From an uncultured Lachnospiraceae bacterium (GTDB lineage: Bacteria > Bacillota > Clostridia > Lachnospirales > Lachnospiraceae): a DNA stretch of 31,388 bases. The stretch spans positions 1 through 31,388 of the forward strand of contig CAJJYZ010000029.1 in assembly GCA_905197485.1 (NCBI GenBank). The letters run 5' to 3'. A model generated the notes under the pieces. It was not told the DNA's origin. It saw only the letters and a list, made by a program, of their open reading frames with translations, and did no database searches. The translations under genes and the position numbers were made by a program. Shown in pieces: positions 16,534 through 24,388 of the stretch; the stretch's first letter is position 1; each line of letters opens with the position of its first letter.

Positions 16534-17742
16534 GTGAGAGGAATCGGAGAAATCTTTAAAAAAGAAATGGTGCGCGTATTCAAGGATGGGAAAATGGTAT
16601 TGTCCATCTTCGTGCTTCCGGTAGCGTTGATGATTGGTCTTATGTACCTGATGGGGAATGTGATGACAAATATGCAGGATGATATTGCGGCACACCAATC
16701 CGTCATTTATATCAAGGATGAACCGGCGAGCTTTCAAAAGTTCCGGACGGATGCGAAGCTGGAAGGCGAGGTTCGCAAGGTGAAAGACGAAAAGCAGGTA
16801 AAAGAGGCAATCCGGGATGGGGAGGCAGACCTTCTGTTAGTATTTCCGGAACAGTTTGATGCGAAAGTGACAGGCTATCAGGAAGGAGATGAACTTCCGC
16901 AGATTCAGGCTTATTACAATCCGTCGGAAGAATATTCCGGCGCGGCGTACAAGGAGATAGTAGAAGGAGCATTGGAGATTTACCGGCAGACATTGCTTGG
17001 GGAACGTATCGGAGACTTGGAGCAGTTGATGATTTTTACCGTCAATTCCGACGAGGAAGAGATGGTTATTCAGGATGAGGAGAAGGCAAGCGGAAAGGCG
17101 CTCGGAATGATGCTCCCGTATTTTGTGACGCTGATGTTGTTTGCGGGGGCAATGAGCATTGGAACAGATATGATTGCGGGGGAAAAAGAGCGGGGAACGA
17201 TGGCGAGCCTTCTCGTCAGTCCGGTAAAAAGAAGTTCCATCATCTTTGGAAAGGTTTTCGCACTGATGACGATTTCCGGTCTTGCCTCCATCGTATCTAC
17301 GGTGGCTATGATTGTTTGCATGCCGATTCTTGGAACGTCCATGCTTGGACAGTCCGCTTCCGGGCTTGAGATGACGATGGATGCGGGACAGGTTCTGATG
17401 CTTGGAACGCTGCTTGTGGCAATCGCGTTCCTGTATTCTACGATGATTGCACTTGTGTCGGTCTTCGCCAAGACGGTAAAGGAAGCCAATTCTCTCGTCA
17501 TGCCGGTTTATATTCTCGTGCTGGCAGTCGGAATTATGACGATGTATATCACAGGGGAACCATCGCCATCGGCATATTACATCCCGATTTATAATAGCGC
17601 GCTTGTATTGAAAGGTATTTTCACCCATGAGGTGACCGGGGTACAGTTCGGAATCACACTATGCACAACCTTGGCAATCGGTCTTGTATTAACCGGAGTC
17701 ATTGCGAAGGCATTTGAAAGCGAAAAGGTGATGGCAGGATAA
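16534..17742 (+). CDS. ABC-2 permease (NatB-like)
   Basis: A 402-residue permease with an N-terminal membrane helix (MVLSIFVLPVALMIGLMYL), a large extracytoplasmic domain of about 150 residues, and five to six C-terminal helices. The segment GEKERGTMASLLVSPVKRSSIIFGK is the ABC-2 coupling motif seen in NatB and other Na+ or drug efflux permeases. Start is GTG directly after the ATPase stop codon, with GGATGAGGAG as RBS. It ends two bases before ylmC, which converges on it, with no terminator visible between them. Confidence 0.87.
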   Translation: MRGIGEIFKKEMVRVFKDGKMVLSIFVLPVALMIGLMYLMGNVMTNMQDDIAAHQSVIYIKDEPASFQKFRTDAKLEGEVRKVKDEKQVKEAIRDGEADLLLVFPEQFDAKVTGYQEGDELPQIQAYYNPSEEYSGAAYKEIVEGALEIYRQTLLGERIGDLEQLMIFTVNSDEEEMVIQDEEKASGKALGMMLPYFVTLMLFAGAMSIGTDMIAGEKERGTMASLLVSPVKRSSIIFGKVFALMTISGLASIVSTVAMIVCMPILGTSMLGQSASGLEMTMDAGQVLMLGTLLVAIAFLYSTMIALVSVFAKTVKEANSLVMPVYILVLAVGIMTMYITGEPSPSAYYIPIYNSALVLKGIFTHEVTGVQFGITLCTTLAIGLVLTGVIAKAFESEKVMAG

Positions 17743-17744
17743 TA

Positions 17745-18002
17745 TTATTTGCACGTATGCAGAAATTTTTCCTCGCAGATTTCGACAAGAATGATATCTT
17801 CTCCGATTTTTTTGATACATTCAAACGGAATGATATATTCGGAGTCGCTTCCGAGAAATCCGCAGATTTTTCCGGGGCCGGGGATAATGATGGATTCGAT
17901 GCGGCCGTTGCAGATGTCGAGAATGATATCTACGACACAGCCGAGCCGCTTGCAGTCGCATGTGTTGATGACTTCTTTTTCACGAAGCTCACAAAGTCTC
18001 AT
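17745..18002 (-). CDS. YlmC/YmxH-family sporulation protein (PRC-barrel)
   Basis: An 85-residue protein beginning MRLCELREKEVINTCDCKRLGCVVDI, which is the family's hallmark start, followed by IIPGPGKICGFLG. YlmC/YmxH proteins are small PRC-barrel proteins in spore formers; their exact role is not known. The frame is open seven codons earlier, but homologues start at MRL, and AGGA lies ten bases before this ATG. It supports assignment of the organism to sporulating Clostridia. Confidence 0.85.
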   Translation of the reverse strand: MRLCELREKEVINTCDCKRLGCVVDIILDICNGRIESIIIPGPGKICGFLGSDSEYIIPFECIKKIGEDIILVEICEEKFLHTCK

Positions 18003-18031
18003 AGGGAAACCATCCTGTAGCATTTGATAGT

Positions 18032-18060
18032 AGTATATGCGGAATTCGAAAAATTGTGAG
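18032..18060 (-). promoter_or_regulatory. Candidate promoter of ylmC
   Basis: On the minus strand: CTCACA (18060-18055), 17 bp, TATACT (18037-18032). The -35 is weak, so a sporulation sigma factor is equally possible. Confidence 0.4.
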
Positions 18061-18078
18061 AAAATCTACAATTGTTGT

Positions 18079-18107
18079 TTGACAACATTTTCCATAGCTT
18101 ATATACT
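18079..18107 (+). promoter_or_regulatory. Promoter of nrdR
   Basis: TTGACA (18079-18084), 17 bp, TATACT (18102-18107). No NrdR-box-like pair is visible here. Confidence 0.8.
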
Positions 18108-18137
18108 GAAAGAAAACAGATAAAGAGGGGGATAGAC

Positions 18138-18590
18138 ATGAAGTGTCCATACTGTAACAACCCGGATACAAGGGTAATTGACTCAAGACCTGCTGATGAA
18201 GGGAACTCGATTCGCAGAAGGCGTTCCTGTGATGAGTGTGGCAAACGTTTCACCACTTATGAGAAAGTGGAGACGATTCCGCTTAGTATTATCAAGAAGG
18301 ATAATACGAGAGAACAATATGACAGAGCGAAGATAGAGGCAGGCGTATTACGAGCTTGTTACAAGCGCCCTGTTTCTGTTGATGAGATAAAGATGACGAT
18401 TGACCGGATTGAGACGGAGATTTTCAGCAGGGAATCGAAGGAGATTCCAAGCAGTACCGTCGGAGAAATCGTGATGGAGCATCTGAAAACGTTGGATGCG
18501 GTTGCCTATGTACGTTTCGCTTCGGTATATCGGGAATTTAAGGATGTCAATACGTTCATGGCAGAACTGAAGAAAATGTTGGATAAATAA
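18138..18590 (+). CDS. nrdR: Transcriptional repressor NrdR
   Basis: NrdR senses ATP and dATP and represses ribonucleotide reductase genes by binding paired NrdR boxes. The 150 residues have the N-terminal zinc ribbon (Cys3, Cys6, Cys31, Cys34; MKCPYC and CDECGKRF) with SIRRRRSC, and an ATP-cone domain from about residue 49. Length and motifs are standard. The frame is open upstream, but AGAGGGGG precedes ATG 18138, and MKCPYC is the universal start. Likely targets in the window are the two sites before nrdD at 7468-7515. Confidence 0.97.
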   Translation: MKCPYCNNPDTRVIDSRPADEGNSIRRRRSCDECGKRFTTYEKVETIPLSIIKKDNTREQYDRAKIEAGVLRACYKRPVSVDEIKMTIDRIETEIFSRESKEIPSSTVGEIVMEHLKTLDAVAYVRFASVYREFKDVNTFMAELKKMLDK

Positions 18591-18596
18591 AGAATA

Positions 18597-18650
18597 AAAA
18601 AGTGTCTTTCTATGTGTGATTTTATGACATAAGAAGACACTTTTTGTTTT
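18597..18650. terminator. Bidirectional terminator between nrdR and coaBC
   Basis: AAAAGTGTCTT (18598-18608) pairs with AAGACACTTTT (18634-18644), then TGTTTT on the plus strand; A-runs on the other flank give a T-run for the minus strand. Confidence 0.8.
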
Positions 18651-18651
18651 A

Positions 18652-19839
18652 CTATGAATAGAGAATCTTGTCGATGATTGCTTTCGCCACTTCATCTTTT
18701 GACAGGATTGGAAGTTGAATTTCCTCGTCTTTTGTAATCAAAGTGACGATGTTTGTGTCGGTTCCGAAACCGGCGCCTGTCTGTTTTAGATTGTTTGCCA
18801 CAATCATATCCAAGTTCTTTTTCTCTAATTTTGCGCGGGAGTTTTCTAACATGTGCTCCGTTTCCATCGAGAATCCGCATAAGAACTGTCCGTCCCTTTT
18901 GTGAGAGCCAAGGTATTTCAGAATATCTTCGGTTTTTTCCAGTTCTATAGAGAGCGCACTTTCTGATTTTTTCACCTTTTCCGAAGCGATAACAGCAGGG
19001 CGGTAGTCGGCAACGGCGGCAGACTTGATGATGATGTCCTGTTTTTCGGCAAGGGAGGTGACGGCGTCGAACATCTCTTTTGCAGAAACTACCGGAATCA
19101 CAGTGACAAATGAAGGAACCGGTAAGTTGGTCGGTCCGCTTACCAACGTGACGTCTGCGCCGCGAAGCATGCAGTGTTTGGCGATGGCGTAGCCCATTTT
19201 TCCTGTAGAGTGATTCGTGATAAACCGAACCGGGTCGATAGCCTCGACGGTGGGACCGGCGGTGACGAGAACCCGTTTGCCGGACAAATCTTTTTCAAAT
19301 GCAAGTTCCTTTAAAATATATTCCAAAAGAAGCTCCGGCTCCGGGAGCTTTCCTTCTCCAACGTCACGACAAGCAAGAAATCCGGTTGCCGGTTTTATGA
19401 TTTCAAACCCATAATGTTCCAGTTTTTTCAGATTGTCCTGCACAATCGGATTCCGGTACATCTGTGTGTTCATGGCAGGAGAAATGATTTTTTTGCACGT
19501 ACATGCAAGAACGGTTGTCGTCAGCATATCGTCTGCAATGCCGTTTGCCATTTTCCCGATGATGTTGGCGGTTGCAGGGGCAATCATGACAACATCGGCA
19601 CGTTTTGCGAGGGCTACGTGCTCTACGTTGTATTGAAAATTCCGGTCAAACGTATCGATTAAACATTTATGATTGGTTAAAGTCTCGAAAGTAATCGGGG
19701 TGATGAAATTCGTGGCATTCTCTGTCATAATTACGTGTACGTCACAGTGAAGCTTTACGAGCATGCTGGCGAGGTTCGCGATTTTGTATGCCGCGATTCC
19801 GCCGGTTACGCCGAGAACGACAGTTTTTCCTTTTAGCAT
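18652..19839 (-). CDS. coaBC: Bifunctional phosphopantothenoylcysteine decarboxylase/synthetase
   Basis: It joins cysteine to 4'-phosphopantothenate and decarboxylates the product to 4'-phosphopantetheine, two middle steps of CoA synthesis. The N-terminal half is the FMN-binding decarboxylase (VLGVTGGIAAYK; PATANIIGKMANGIADD; SPAMNTQMY; the Cys loop ACRDVGEGKLPE). The C-terminal half is the CTP-using synthetase (VTAGPTVEAIDPVRFITNHSTGKMG; later KKNLDMIVANN). With 395 residues it is complete. RBS is GGAGGA. It is divergent from the panT-like gene and coaX, so both sides of this region serve the same pathway. Confidence 0.96.
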   Translation of the reverse strand: MLKGKTVVLGVTGGIAAYKIANLASMLVKLHCDVHVIMTENATNFITPITFETLTNHKCLIDTFDRNFQYNVEHVALAKRADVVMIAPATANIIGKMANGIADDMLTTTVLACTCKKIISPAMNTQMYRNPIVQDNLKKLEHYGFEIIKPATGFLACRDVGEGKLPEPELLLEYILKELAFEKDLSGKRVLVTAGPTVEAIDPVRFITNHSTGKMGYAIAKHCMLRGADVTLVSGPTNLPVPSFVTVIPVVSAKEMFDAVTSLAEKQDIIIKSAAVADYRPAVIASEKVKKSESALSIELEKTEDILKYLGSHKRDGQFLCGFSMETEHMLENSRAKLEKKNLDMIVANNLKQTGAGFGTDTNIVTLITKDEEIQLPILSKDEVAKAIIDKILYS

Positions 19840-19867
19840 AAGTTTCCTCCATCTTGATTTTTCTAAA

Positions 19868-19896
19868 ATTGTAGCACACTTTCAGGAGACGGGCAA
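19868..19896 (-). promoter_or_regulatory. Promoter of coaBC
   Basis: On the minus strand: TTGCCC (19896-19891), 17 bp, TACAAT (19873-19868). Confidence 0.7.
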
Positions 19897-19907
19897 ATAA
19901 ATTTGCC
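19892..19907. repeat. Perfect inverted repeat over the coaBC -35, candidate operator
   Basis: GGCAAATAAATTTGCC, seven-base arms and a two-base centre. It overlaps the -35 hexamer of coaBC, where a bound protein would block transcription. Confidence 0.45.
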
Positions 19908-19936
19908 ATGGATAAGATTTTGTACAAGGGAAGCGG

Positions 19937-19965
19937 TTGCCCTGAAAGAGGCATCATGCTATAAT
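19937..19965 (+). promoter_or_regulatory. Promoter of the panT-like/coaX/truA/xth operon
   Basis: TTGCCC (19937-19942), 17 bp, TATAAT (19960-19965). The -35 is identical to that of the divergent coaBC promoter. Confidence 0.7.
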
Positions 19966-19977
19966 TACGCAGTAATT
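19963..19977. repeat. Inverted repeat over -10/+1 of the panT-like promoter
   Basis: AATTAC-GCA-GTAATT overlaps the -10 and the expected start point; candidate operator. Confidence 0.35.
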
Positions 19978-19985
19978 GTATTGTA

Positions 19986-19999
19986 TCCCATGCATGGGA
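19986..19999. repeat. 14-bp perfect palindrome in the panT-like 5' UTR
   Basis: TCCCATGCATGGGA lies between the predicted start point and the RBS AAGGAGGAAG. It could be a protein-binding site or a short RNA hairpin. Confidence 0.35.
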
Positions 20000-20022
20000 A
20001 TGATAACAAGGAGGAAGAAAAA

Positions 20023-20673
20023 ATGAATCAAACAAAAGACGGCGCTAAGCCGCGCACACAGGTACTCGGCCTTGTTCAGGCTGCACTGTTCGCAGCACTG
20101 ATTATCATCATGGCCTTCACCCCATTTCTCGGATATATCCCGCTCGGATTTACGAGGGCGACGATTATCCATATCCCGGTCATTTTAGGCGCTTTGCTTC
20201 TGGGACCGAAAAAGGGAGCAGTTCTTGGATTCGTATTCGGAATGACGAGTCTCATCAATAATACGATGAATCCAACGGTGACTTCTTTTGTATTCTCACC
20301 ATTCTATTCTCTGGGAGAAATACATGGAGGCATCGGAAGCATCATCATCTGTTTTTTACCACGCATTCTCGTAGGAATTATCCCGTATTATATCTATCGT
20401 TTTTTGAGAGAAAAATGTAAGGCACCGATGACGGTTTCGCTTGGTGCGGCAGGGCTTTCGGGAGCGCTCACCAATACGATTCTTGTGATGGGGATGATTC
20501 TGTTATTTTTTAAAGACGCCTATGCGGCTGCCAATGGGATTGGGACGAACGCAGTCTATGGATTTATCTTGTCCATTATTGGAATGAACGGAGTGCCGGA
20601 GGCGTTCGTGGCGGCAGTGATTACCGCAGGTGTTGGAAAAGTGTTGTGGAAGTCGAAGATTGTGACCGGCTAA
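20023..20673 (+). CDS. ECF transporter S component, probably pantothenate (PanT-like)
   Basis: A 216-residue membrane protein with about six helices and the small-residue-rich style of ECF substrate-binding (S) components: VQAALFAALIIIMAFTPFLGYIPLG and a conserved TRATIIHIPVILGALLLGP. S components bind a vitamin and associate with shared EcfAA'T units encoded elsewhere. Pantothenate is inferred from its position: nine bases before coaX and divergent from coaBC. The frame is open upstream to 19903, but the promoter lies inside that stretch and AAGGAGGAAG precedes ATG 20023. Confidence 0.8.
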   Translation: MNQTKDGAKPRTQVLGLVQAALFAALIIIMAFTPFLGYIPLGFTRATIIHIPVILGALLLGPKKGAVLGFVFGMTSLINNTMNPTVTSFVFSPFYSLGEIHGGIGSIIICFLPRILVGIIPYYIYRFLREKCKAPMTVSLGAAGLSGALTNTILVMGMILLFFKDAYAAANGIGTNAVYGFILSIIGMNGVPEAFVAAVITAGVGKVLWKSKIVTG

Positions 20674-20682
20674 GGAGGAAGT

Positions 20683-21447
20683 ATGATTTTAGCAATTGAT
20701 ATTGGAAATACAAATATCGTCATTGGATGTTGTGACGATGAGAAAATATATTTTATTGAAAGGCTGTCTACGAACTATCCGAAGACAGAACTGGAATATG
20801 CCATCAGCTTTAAAAACGTATTGGAACTGTATGGAATCGATGCGTCGCAGATTGAAGGCGGGATTATTTCATCGGTTGTGCCGCCGATTACGAACATTGT
20901 CCGGGCTTCCGTCGAAAAAGTCTTAGGAAAGACGGTGAAAATCGTAGGACCGGGTGTGAAGACCGGATTGAATATTCTGATGGATAATCCGGCACAGGTG
21001 GGAAGCGACCGGATTGTAAACGCGGTGGCGGCTATCAATGAGTATCCGGCGCCGCTTATCATCATCGATATGGGAACCGCGACGACATTCTGTGTGATTG
21101 ATGAAAAGAAGAACTATATCGGGGGAATGATTCTTCCGGGAGTGCGGATTTCTTTGGATGCTCTGACATCCCGCACCTCCCAGCTTTCCAAAATCAGCAT
21201 CGAGGCGCCGAAGAAAACCATCGGGAAAAACACCATCGATTGCATGAAGAGCGGAATTATCCATGGAAATGCAGCATGTATTGATGGAATGGTGAAAAGA
21301 ATTGAGCATGAACTTGGACAAAAGGCGACTGTACTTGCAACCGGCGGGCTTGCAAGAAAAATTGTTCCGTATTGTGAGCAGAGGATTCTAATCGACGATG
21401 AATTGTTATTGAAGGGACTTCGACTGATTTATAATAAGAACAAATAA
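20683..21447 (+). CDS. coaX: Type III pantothenate kinase
   Basis: CoaX phosphorylates pantothenate, the first committed step to CoA, and unlike CoaA is not inhibited by CoA. The 254 residues open with the ASKHA phosphate loop LAIDIGNTNIVIG. Further family segments are GPGVKTGL, the catalytic-Asp region VGSDRIVNAVAA, and DMGTATTFCVID, followed by GGMILPGV. RBS GGAGG is ideal. The upstream transporter and the divergent coaBC make a pantothenate-to-phosphopantetheine set. Confidence 0.96.
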   Translation: MILAIDIGNTNIVIGCCDDEKIYFIERLSTNYPKTELEYAISFKNVLELYGIDASQIEGGIISSVVPPITNIVRASVEKVLGKTVKIVGPGVKTGLNILMDNPAQVGSDRIVNAVAAINEYPAPLIIIDMGTATTFCVIDEKKNYIGGMILPGVRISLDALTSRTSQLSKISIEAPKKTIGKNTIDCMKSGIIHGNAACIDGMVKRIEHELGQKATVLATGGLARKIVPYCEQRILIDDELLLKGLRLIYNKNK

Positions 21448-21457
21448 TTGGAGAACT

Positions 21458-22195
21458 ATGAGAAATTATAAAATGACGATAGCCTATGATGGGACAAGAT
21501 ATCAAGGCTGGCAGAGACAGAGCAATACAGAGGAGACTATCCAAGGGATACTGGAACGGGTGATTCACGATGTAATAGGGTATCCGGTTACCATCGACGG
21601 TTCTGGGAGGACAGATGGAGGCGTCCATGCTTACGGTCAGGTCGCAAATGTGAAATTATCCGGCAAAGTGGAAAAAGATACGTTCCGGGATGCCCTAAAT
21701 GCCCGCTTGCCGGAGGACATCCGGGTTCGGAGTGTGGAACTTGTGAGAAATGGGTTTCACAGCCGATATAGTGCGAAAGCGAAACGATATGAATATGTCG
21801 TAGATATCCGGGAAAAACCGGATGTATTTACGAGAAAATATTGCTATCATGTTACAGAACCTTTGGATGTAACTGCCATGAGAAAGGCGGCGTCCTTCTT
21901 GACGGGTACTCATGATTTTGGCGGATTTACCGATAAAAAAGATGAGAAATCTACGGTCAGAACCATCTATCAGATTGGGATAGAGGAGGAGAAGGGAAAG
22001 CTACGATTCTCATTTTACGGAAACGGGTTCATGTATCACATGGTGCGTATTTTGACAGGCACGCTTCTGGAAGTCGGAAGCGGAAAGAAGCATCCCGAGG
22101 ACGTAAAGAAAATTTTGCGGACAAAGGAGCGGAAAGAAGCGGGATTTCTTGTGCCGGCCATGGGACTCTGTCTGAAAGAAGTTATCTATGAATAG
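21458..22195 (+). CDS. truA: tRNA pseudouridine(38-40) synthase TruA
   Basis: TruA converts U38-U40 of the tRNA anticodon stem-loop to pseudouridine. The 245 residues show MTIAYDGTRYQGWQRQ and the catalytic motif GSGRTDGGVHA with Asp53. The C-terminal segment FMYHMVRILTGTL is also characteristic. Start ATG follows TTGGAGAAC ten bases after the coaX stop; same operon. Confidence 0.96.
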   Translation: MRNYKMTIAYDGTRYQGWQRQSNTEETIQGILERVIHDVIGYPVTIDGSGRTDGGVHAYGQVANVKLSGKVEKDTFRDALNARLPEDIRVRSVELVRNGFHSRYSAKAKRYEYVVDIREKPDVFTRKYCYHVTEPLDVTAMRKAASFLTGTHDFGGFTDKKDEKSTVRTIYQIGIEEEKGKLRFSFYGNGFMYHMVRILTGTLLEVGSGKKHPEDVKKILRTKERKEAGFLVPAMGLCLKEVIYE

Positions 22196-22205
22196 GAGAG
22201 GAAAA

Positions 22206-22991
22206 ATGAAATTTATTTCTTGGAATGTGAATGGAATCCGGGCGTGTGTGCAGAAAGGATTTCTTGATTTTTTCAATGAGGCGGATGCGGATATTTTCTG
22301 TATTCAGGAAAGCAAGATGCAGGAAGGGCAACTGGAACTTGAACTTCCGGGGTATTATCAATACTGGAATTATGCAGAGAAAAAAGGGTATTCCGGCACT
22401 GCAATTTTTACGAAACAGGAGCCGATTTCGGTTTCATATGGCATGGGAATCGAAGAACATGATAAAGAAGGCCGCCTGATTACGCTGGAGTTTGAAGATT
22501 TCTATTTCGTGACGGTTTACACGCCGAACTCACAGAATGAGCTGGCGCGTCTGGATTATCGGATGCAGTGGGAGACAGACTTTCTCGCATATCTGAAAAA
22601 GCTGGAGGAGAAGAAAGGCGTCATCTTCTGCGGAGACTTGAATGTGGCGCATCAGGAAATTGACTTGAAGAATCCGAAGAAAAACCGGAAGAATGCGGGA
22701 TTTACAGATGAGGAACGGGGAAAGTTCGGGGAGATTCTAAAGGCAGGATTTATCGATACGTTCCGGCATTTTTATCCGGATATGGAAGGAATCTATTCCT
22801 GGTGGTCTTACAGATTCCGCGCAAGAGAGAAAAATGCAGGGTGGAGAATCGATTATTTTGTCGTATCGGAATGCTTAAAAGACGGGCTGCAGGATGCGAA
22901 AATCCTGACAGATGTGATGGGCTCGGACCACTGTCCGGTAGAGCTGGATTACCAGCCCCCGTCCAGTCCGACGATTTGTCCGGTCATATAG
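22206..22991 (+). CDS. xth: Exodeoxyribonuclease III (AP endonuclease)
   Basis: It cuts at abasic sites and trims 3' ends in base excision repair. The frame shows MKFISWNVNGIRA, CIQESK (metal-binding Glu), the Tyr region VYTPNSQNE, GDLNVAH (Asp/Asn), YSWWSYRFRAREKNAGWRID and SDHCPVELDY (catalytic Asp-His). Start ATG 22206 follows TAGGAGAGGAAAA. After the usual last residues the frame runs on for 12 codons (QPPSSPTICPVI) in sequence antisense to the neighbouring SDR gene, so the two 3' ends overlap by 43 bases. Confidence 0.94.
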   Translation: MKFISWNVNGIRACVQKGFLDFFNEADADIFCIQESKMQEGQLELELPGYYQYWNYAEKKGYSGTAIFTKQEPISVSYGMGIEEHDKEGRLITLEFEDFYFVTVYTPNSQNELARLDYRMQWETDFLAYLKKLEEKKGVIFCGDLNVAHQEIDLKNPKKNRKNAGFTDEERGKFGEILKAGFIDTFRHFYPDMEGIYSWWSYRFRAREKNAGWRIDYFVVSECLKDGLQDAKILTDVMGSDHCPVELDYQPPSSPTICPVI

Positions 22992-23695
22992 TTGTGTCTG
23001 ACAGCGAGGTCGTAGACAAGTTCTGCGACTTCTTCGCATGTCCCGAAGCGGCCGGCAGGGATTTCGTCTTCCAGTTCCCGGCGTTCCTCTTCGGATAACT
23101 GTTGATTCATTACGGTGTCGATGGCTCCGCACGCGACAGCGTTGACCTGGACATTACTTGGGGCCAGCTCCTTAGCCAAAGCCTTGGTAAGACCATGAAT
23201 TCCGGATTTTGTGGCAGAGTACGCGGCTTCACAGGAGGCGCCCACATTGCCCCAGATGGAAGAGATGTTGATGATTTTTCCGGATTTCTTAGAAATCATA
23301 TGCGGAATAGCGGCGCGGGAACAGTAAAAGACGGAAGAAAGATTCGTCGCAACTATCCGGTTCCAATCCGTATCGCTCATATCCATAAGAAGTCCGATGT
23401 GGGCGATTCCGGCATTGTTAATCAGGATATCGATGCCGTCGCATTTCGCATGGATTACCCGAAACATCTGTGCTACGTCTTCCGGATTTCCAACGTCGCC
23501 GACGAGAAGCTCGCAGGATGCAGAAGAATTTCCCGTAGTCTGAAAGATGGATTCTATCTCGGCGCGTACGGCTTGAAGAGCCTCCACAGACTGGCTGCAA
23601 TTGATAAAAAGGCGGAAATTTCCTTTGGCAAACCGAAGTGCAATCGCTCGTCCGATGCCGCGGGAAGCGCCTGTAATGAGTATATTTTTTGTCAA
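22949..23695 (-). CDS. SDR-family oxidoreductase, FabG-like
   Basis: A 248-residue short-chain dehydrogenase/reductase. NAD(P)-binding motif TGASRGIG, NNAG (INNAGIAH), the catalytic Ser (NISSIWG) and Tyr-x-x-x-Lys (YSATK), and a C-terminal GLDGGW are all present. FabG-type 3-oxoacyl-ACP reductase is the closest style, but as a lone gene outside a fab cluster its substrate is uncertain. I chose a TTG start at 23695: GGAGGG lies seven bases upstream and translation gives (M)TKNILITGASRG; the next ATG upstream has no RBS. Its 3' end overlaps xth. Confidence 0.88.
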   Translation of the reverse strand: MTKNILITGASRGIGRAIALRFAKGNFRLFINCSQSVEALQAVRAEIESIFQTTGNSSASCELLVGDVGNPEDVAQMFRVIHAKCDGIDILINNAGIAHIGLLMDMSDTDWNRIVATNLSSVFYCSRAAIPHMISKKSGKIINISSIWGNVGASCEAAYSATKSGIHGLTKALAKELAPSNVQVNAVACGAIDTVMNQQLSEEERRELEDEIPAGRFGTCEEVAELVYDLAVRHNYMTGQIVGLDGGW

Positions 23696-23730
23696 AATGT
23701 ATCCCTCCAAAGTTGAAATAAGTTGGGATA

Positions 23731-23759
23731 ATCGTATCACGCACGTGTTGTTTTTTCAA
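23731..23759 (-). promoter_or_regulatory. Promoter of the SDR gene
   Basis: On the minus strand: TTGAAA (23759-23754), 17 bp, TACGAT (23736-23731). It overlaps the divergent promoter, so the two should compete for polymerase. Confidence 0.6.
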
Positions 23760-23776
23760 GGTCAAGATGGTATGAT
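23748..23776 (+). promoter_or_regulatory. Promoter of the HD-hydrolase operon
   Basis: TTGTTT (23748-23753), 17 bp, TATGAT (23771-23776), overlapping the SDR promoter head to head. Confidence 0.6.
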
Positions 23777-23828
23777 AAATATATCTTGAGAATGAAAAAG
23801 AGGGATTATCCCGGAAAGGACGTCTAAA

Positions 23829-24362
23829 GTGATTGAACAGGCAATAGCATTTGCGACGAAGGCTCATGAAGGACAAGTTCGAAAGGGGACAGACAGACCG
23901 TATATTGTGCATCCGATTGAGGTGGGTGAGATTGTGGCTTCGATGACAGACGATGAGGAAGTCATTGCGGCGGCAATTTTACATGATACGATTGAGGATT
24001 GTGAAGGTGTGACGGCCGAGGTTCTCAGAAGAGAATTTGGAAATCGGGTCGCTTTTTTTGTGGAACAAGAGAGTGAAGATAAGACAAAAACATGGAAAGA
24101 GCGCAAGAGCGCAACGATTGAATATTTGAAAACAGCTCCTCTGGAACTGAAGTACATTGGTCTTGCAGATAAACTTTCCAATATGCGCGACATCAACCAA
24201 GACTATCCGGTCTGTGGAGAGATGCTGTGGCAGCGATTCCGAATGAAAGATAAGGAGATTATCGGCTGGTATTACAAAGGGATTATGAAATCTTTGGAAA
24301 GCTTAAAGGGAATGGAAGCTTATGAGGAATATTGCCAGCTTGTAATGGCAAACTTTGGATAA
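23829..24362 (+). CDS. Small HD-domain hydrolase, RelA/SpoT hydrolase-like
   Basis: A 177-residue protein with the HD metal site of SpoT-type (p)ppGpp hydrolases: FATKAHEGQVRKGTDRPYIVHP (His28), AAILHDTIED (His52, Asp53, Glu56-Asp57) and GLADKLSNMRD (Asp114). It has no synthetase, TGS or ACT domain, so it resembles small alarmone hydrolases. A different nucleotide substrate is possible. Start is GTG, eight bases after AAAGGA. It leads a long same-strand run and is 26 bases ahead of asparaginase. Confidence 0.82.
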   Translation: MIEQAIAFATKAHEGQVRKGTDRPYIVHPIEVGEIVASMTDDEEVIAAAILHDTIEDCEGVTAEVLRREFGNRVAFFVEQESEDKTKTWKERKSATIEYLKTAPLELKYIGLADKLSNMRDINQDYPVCGEMLWQRFRMKDKEIIGWYYKGIMKSLESLKGMEAYEEYCQLVMANFG

Positions 24363-24388
24363 AATACAGATGGAAGAGGAAAGAAAAC

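Noticed and set aside
22875..23716. Plus-strand frames opposite the SDR gene (22875-23132 region and 23102-23716)
   Set aside because: The minus strand has a complete SDR with TGASRGIG, YSATK and a good RBS, so the opposite frames are shadows.
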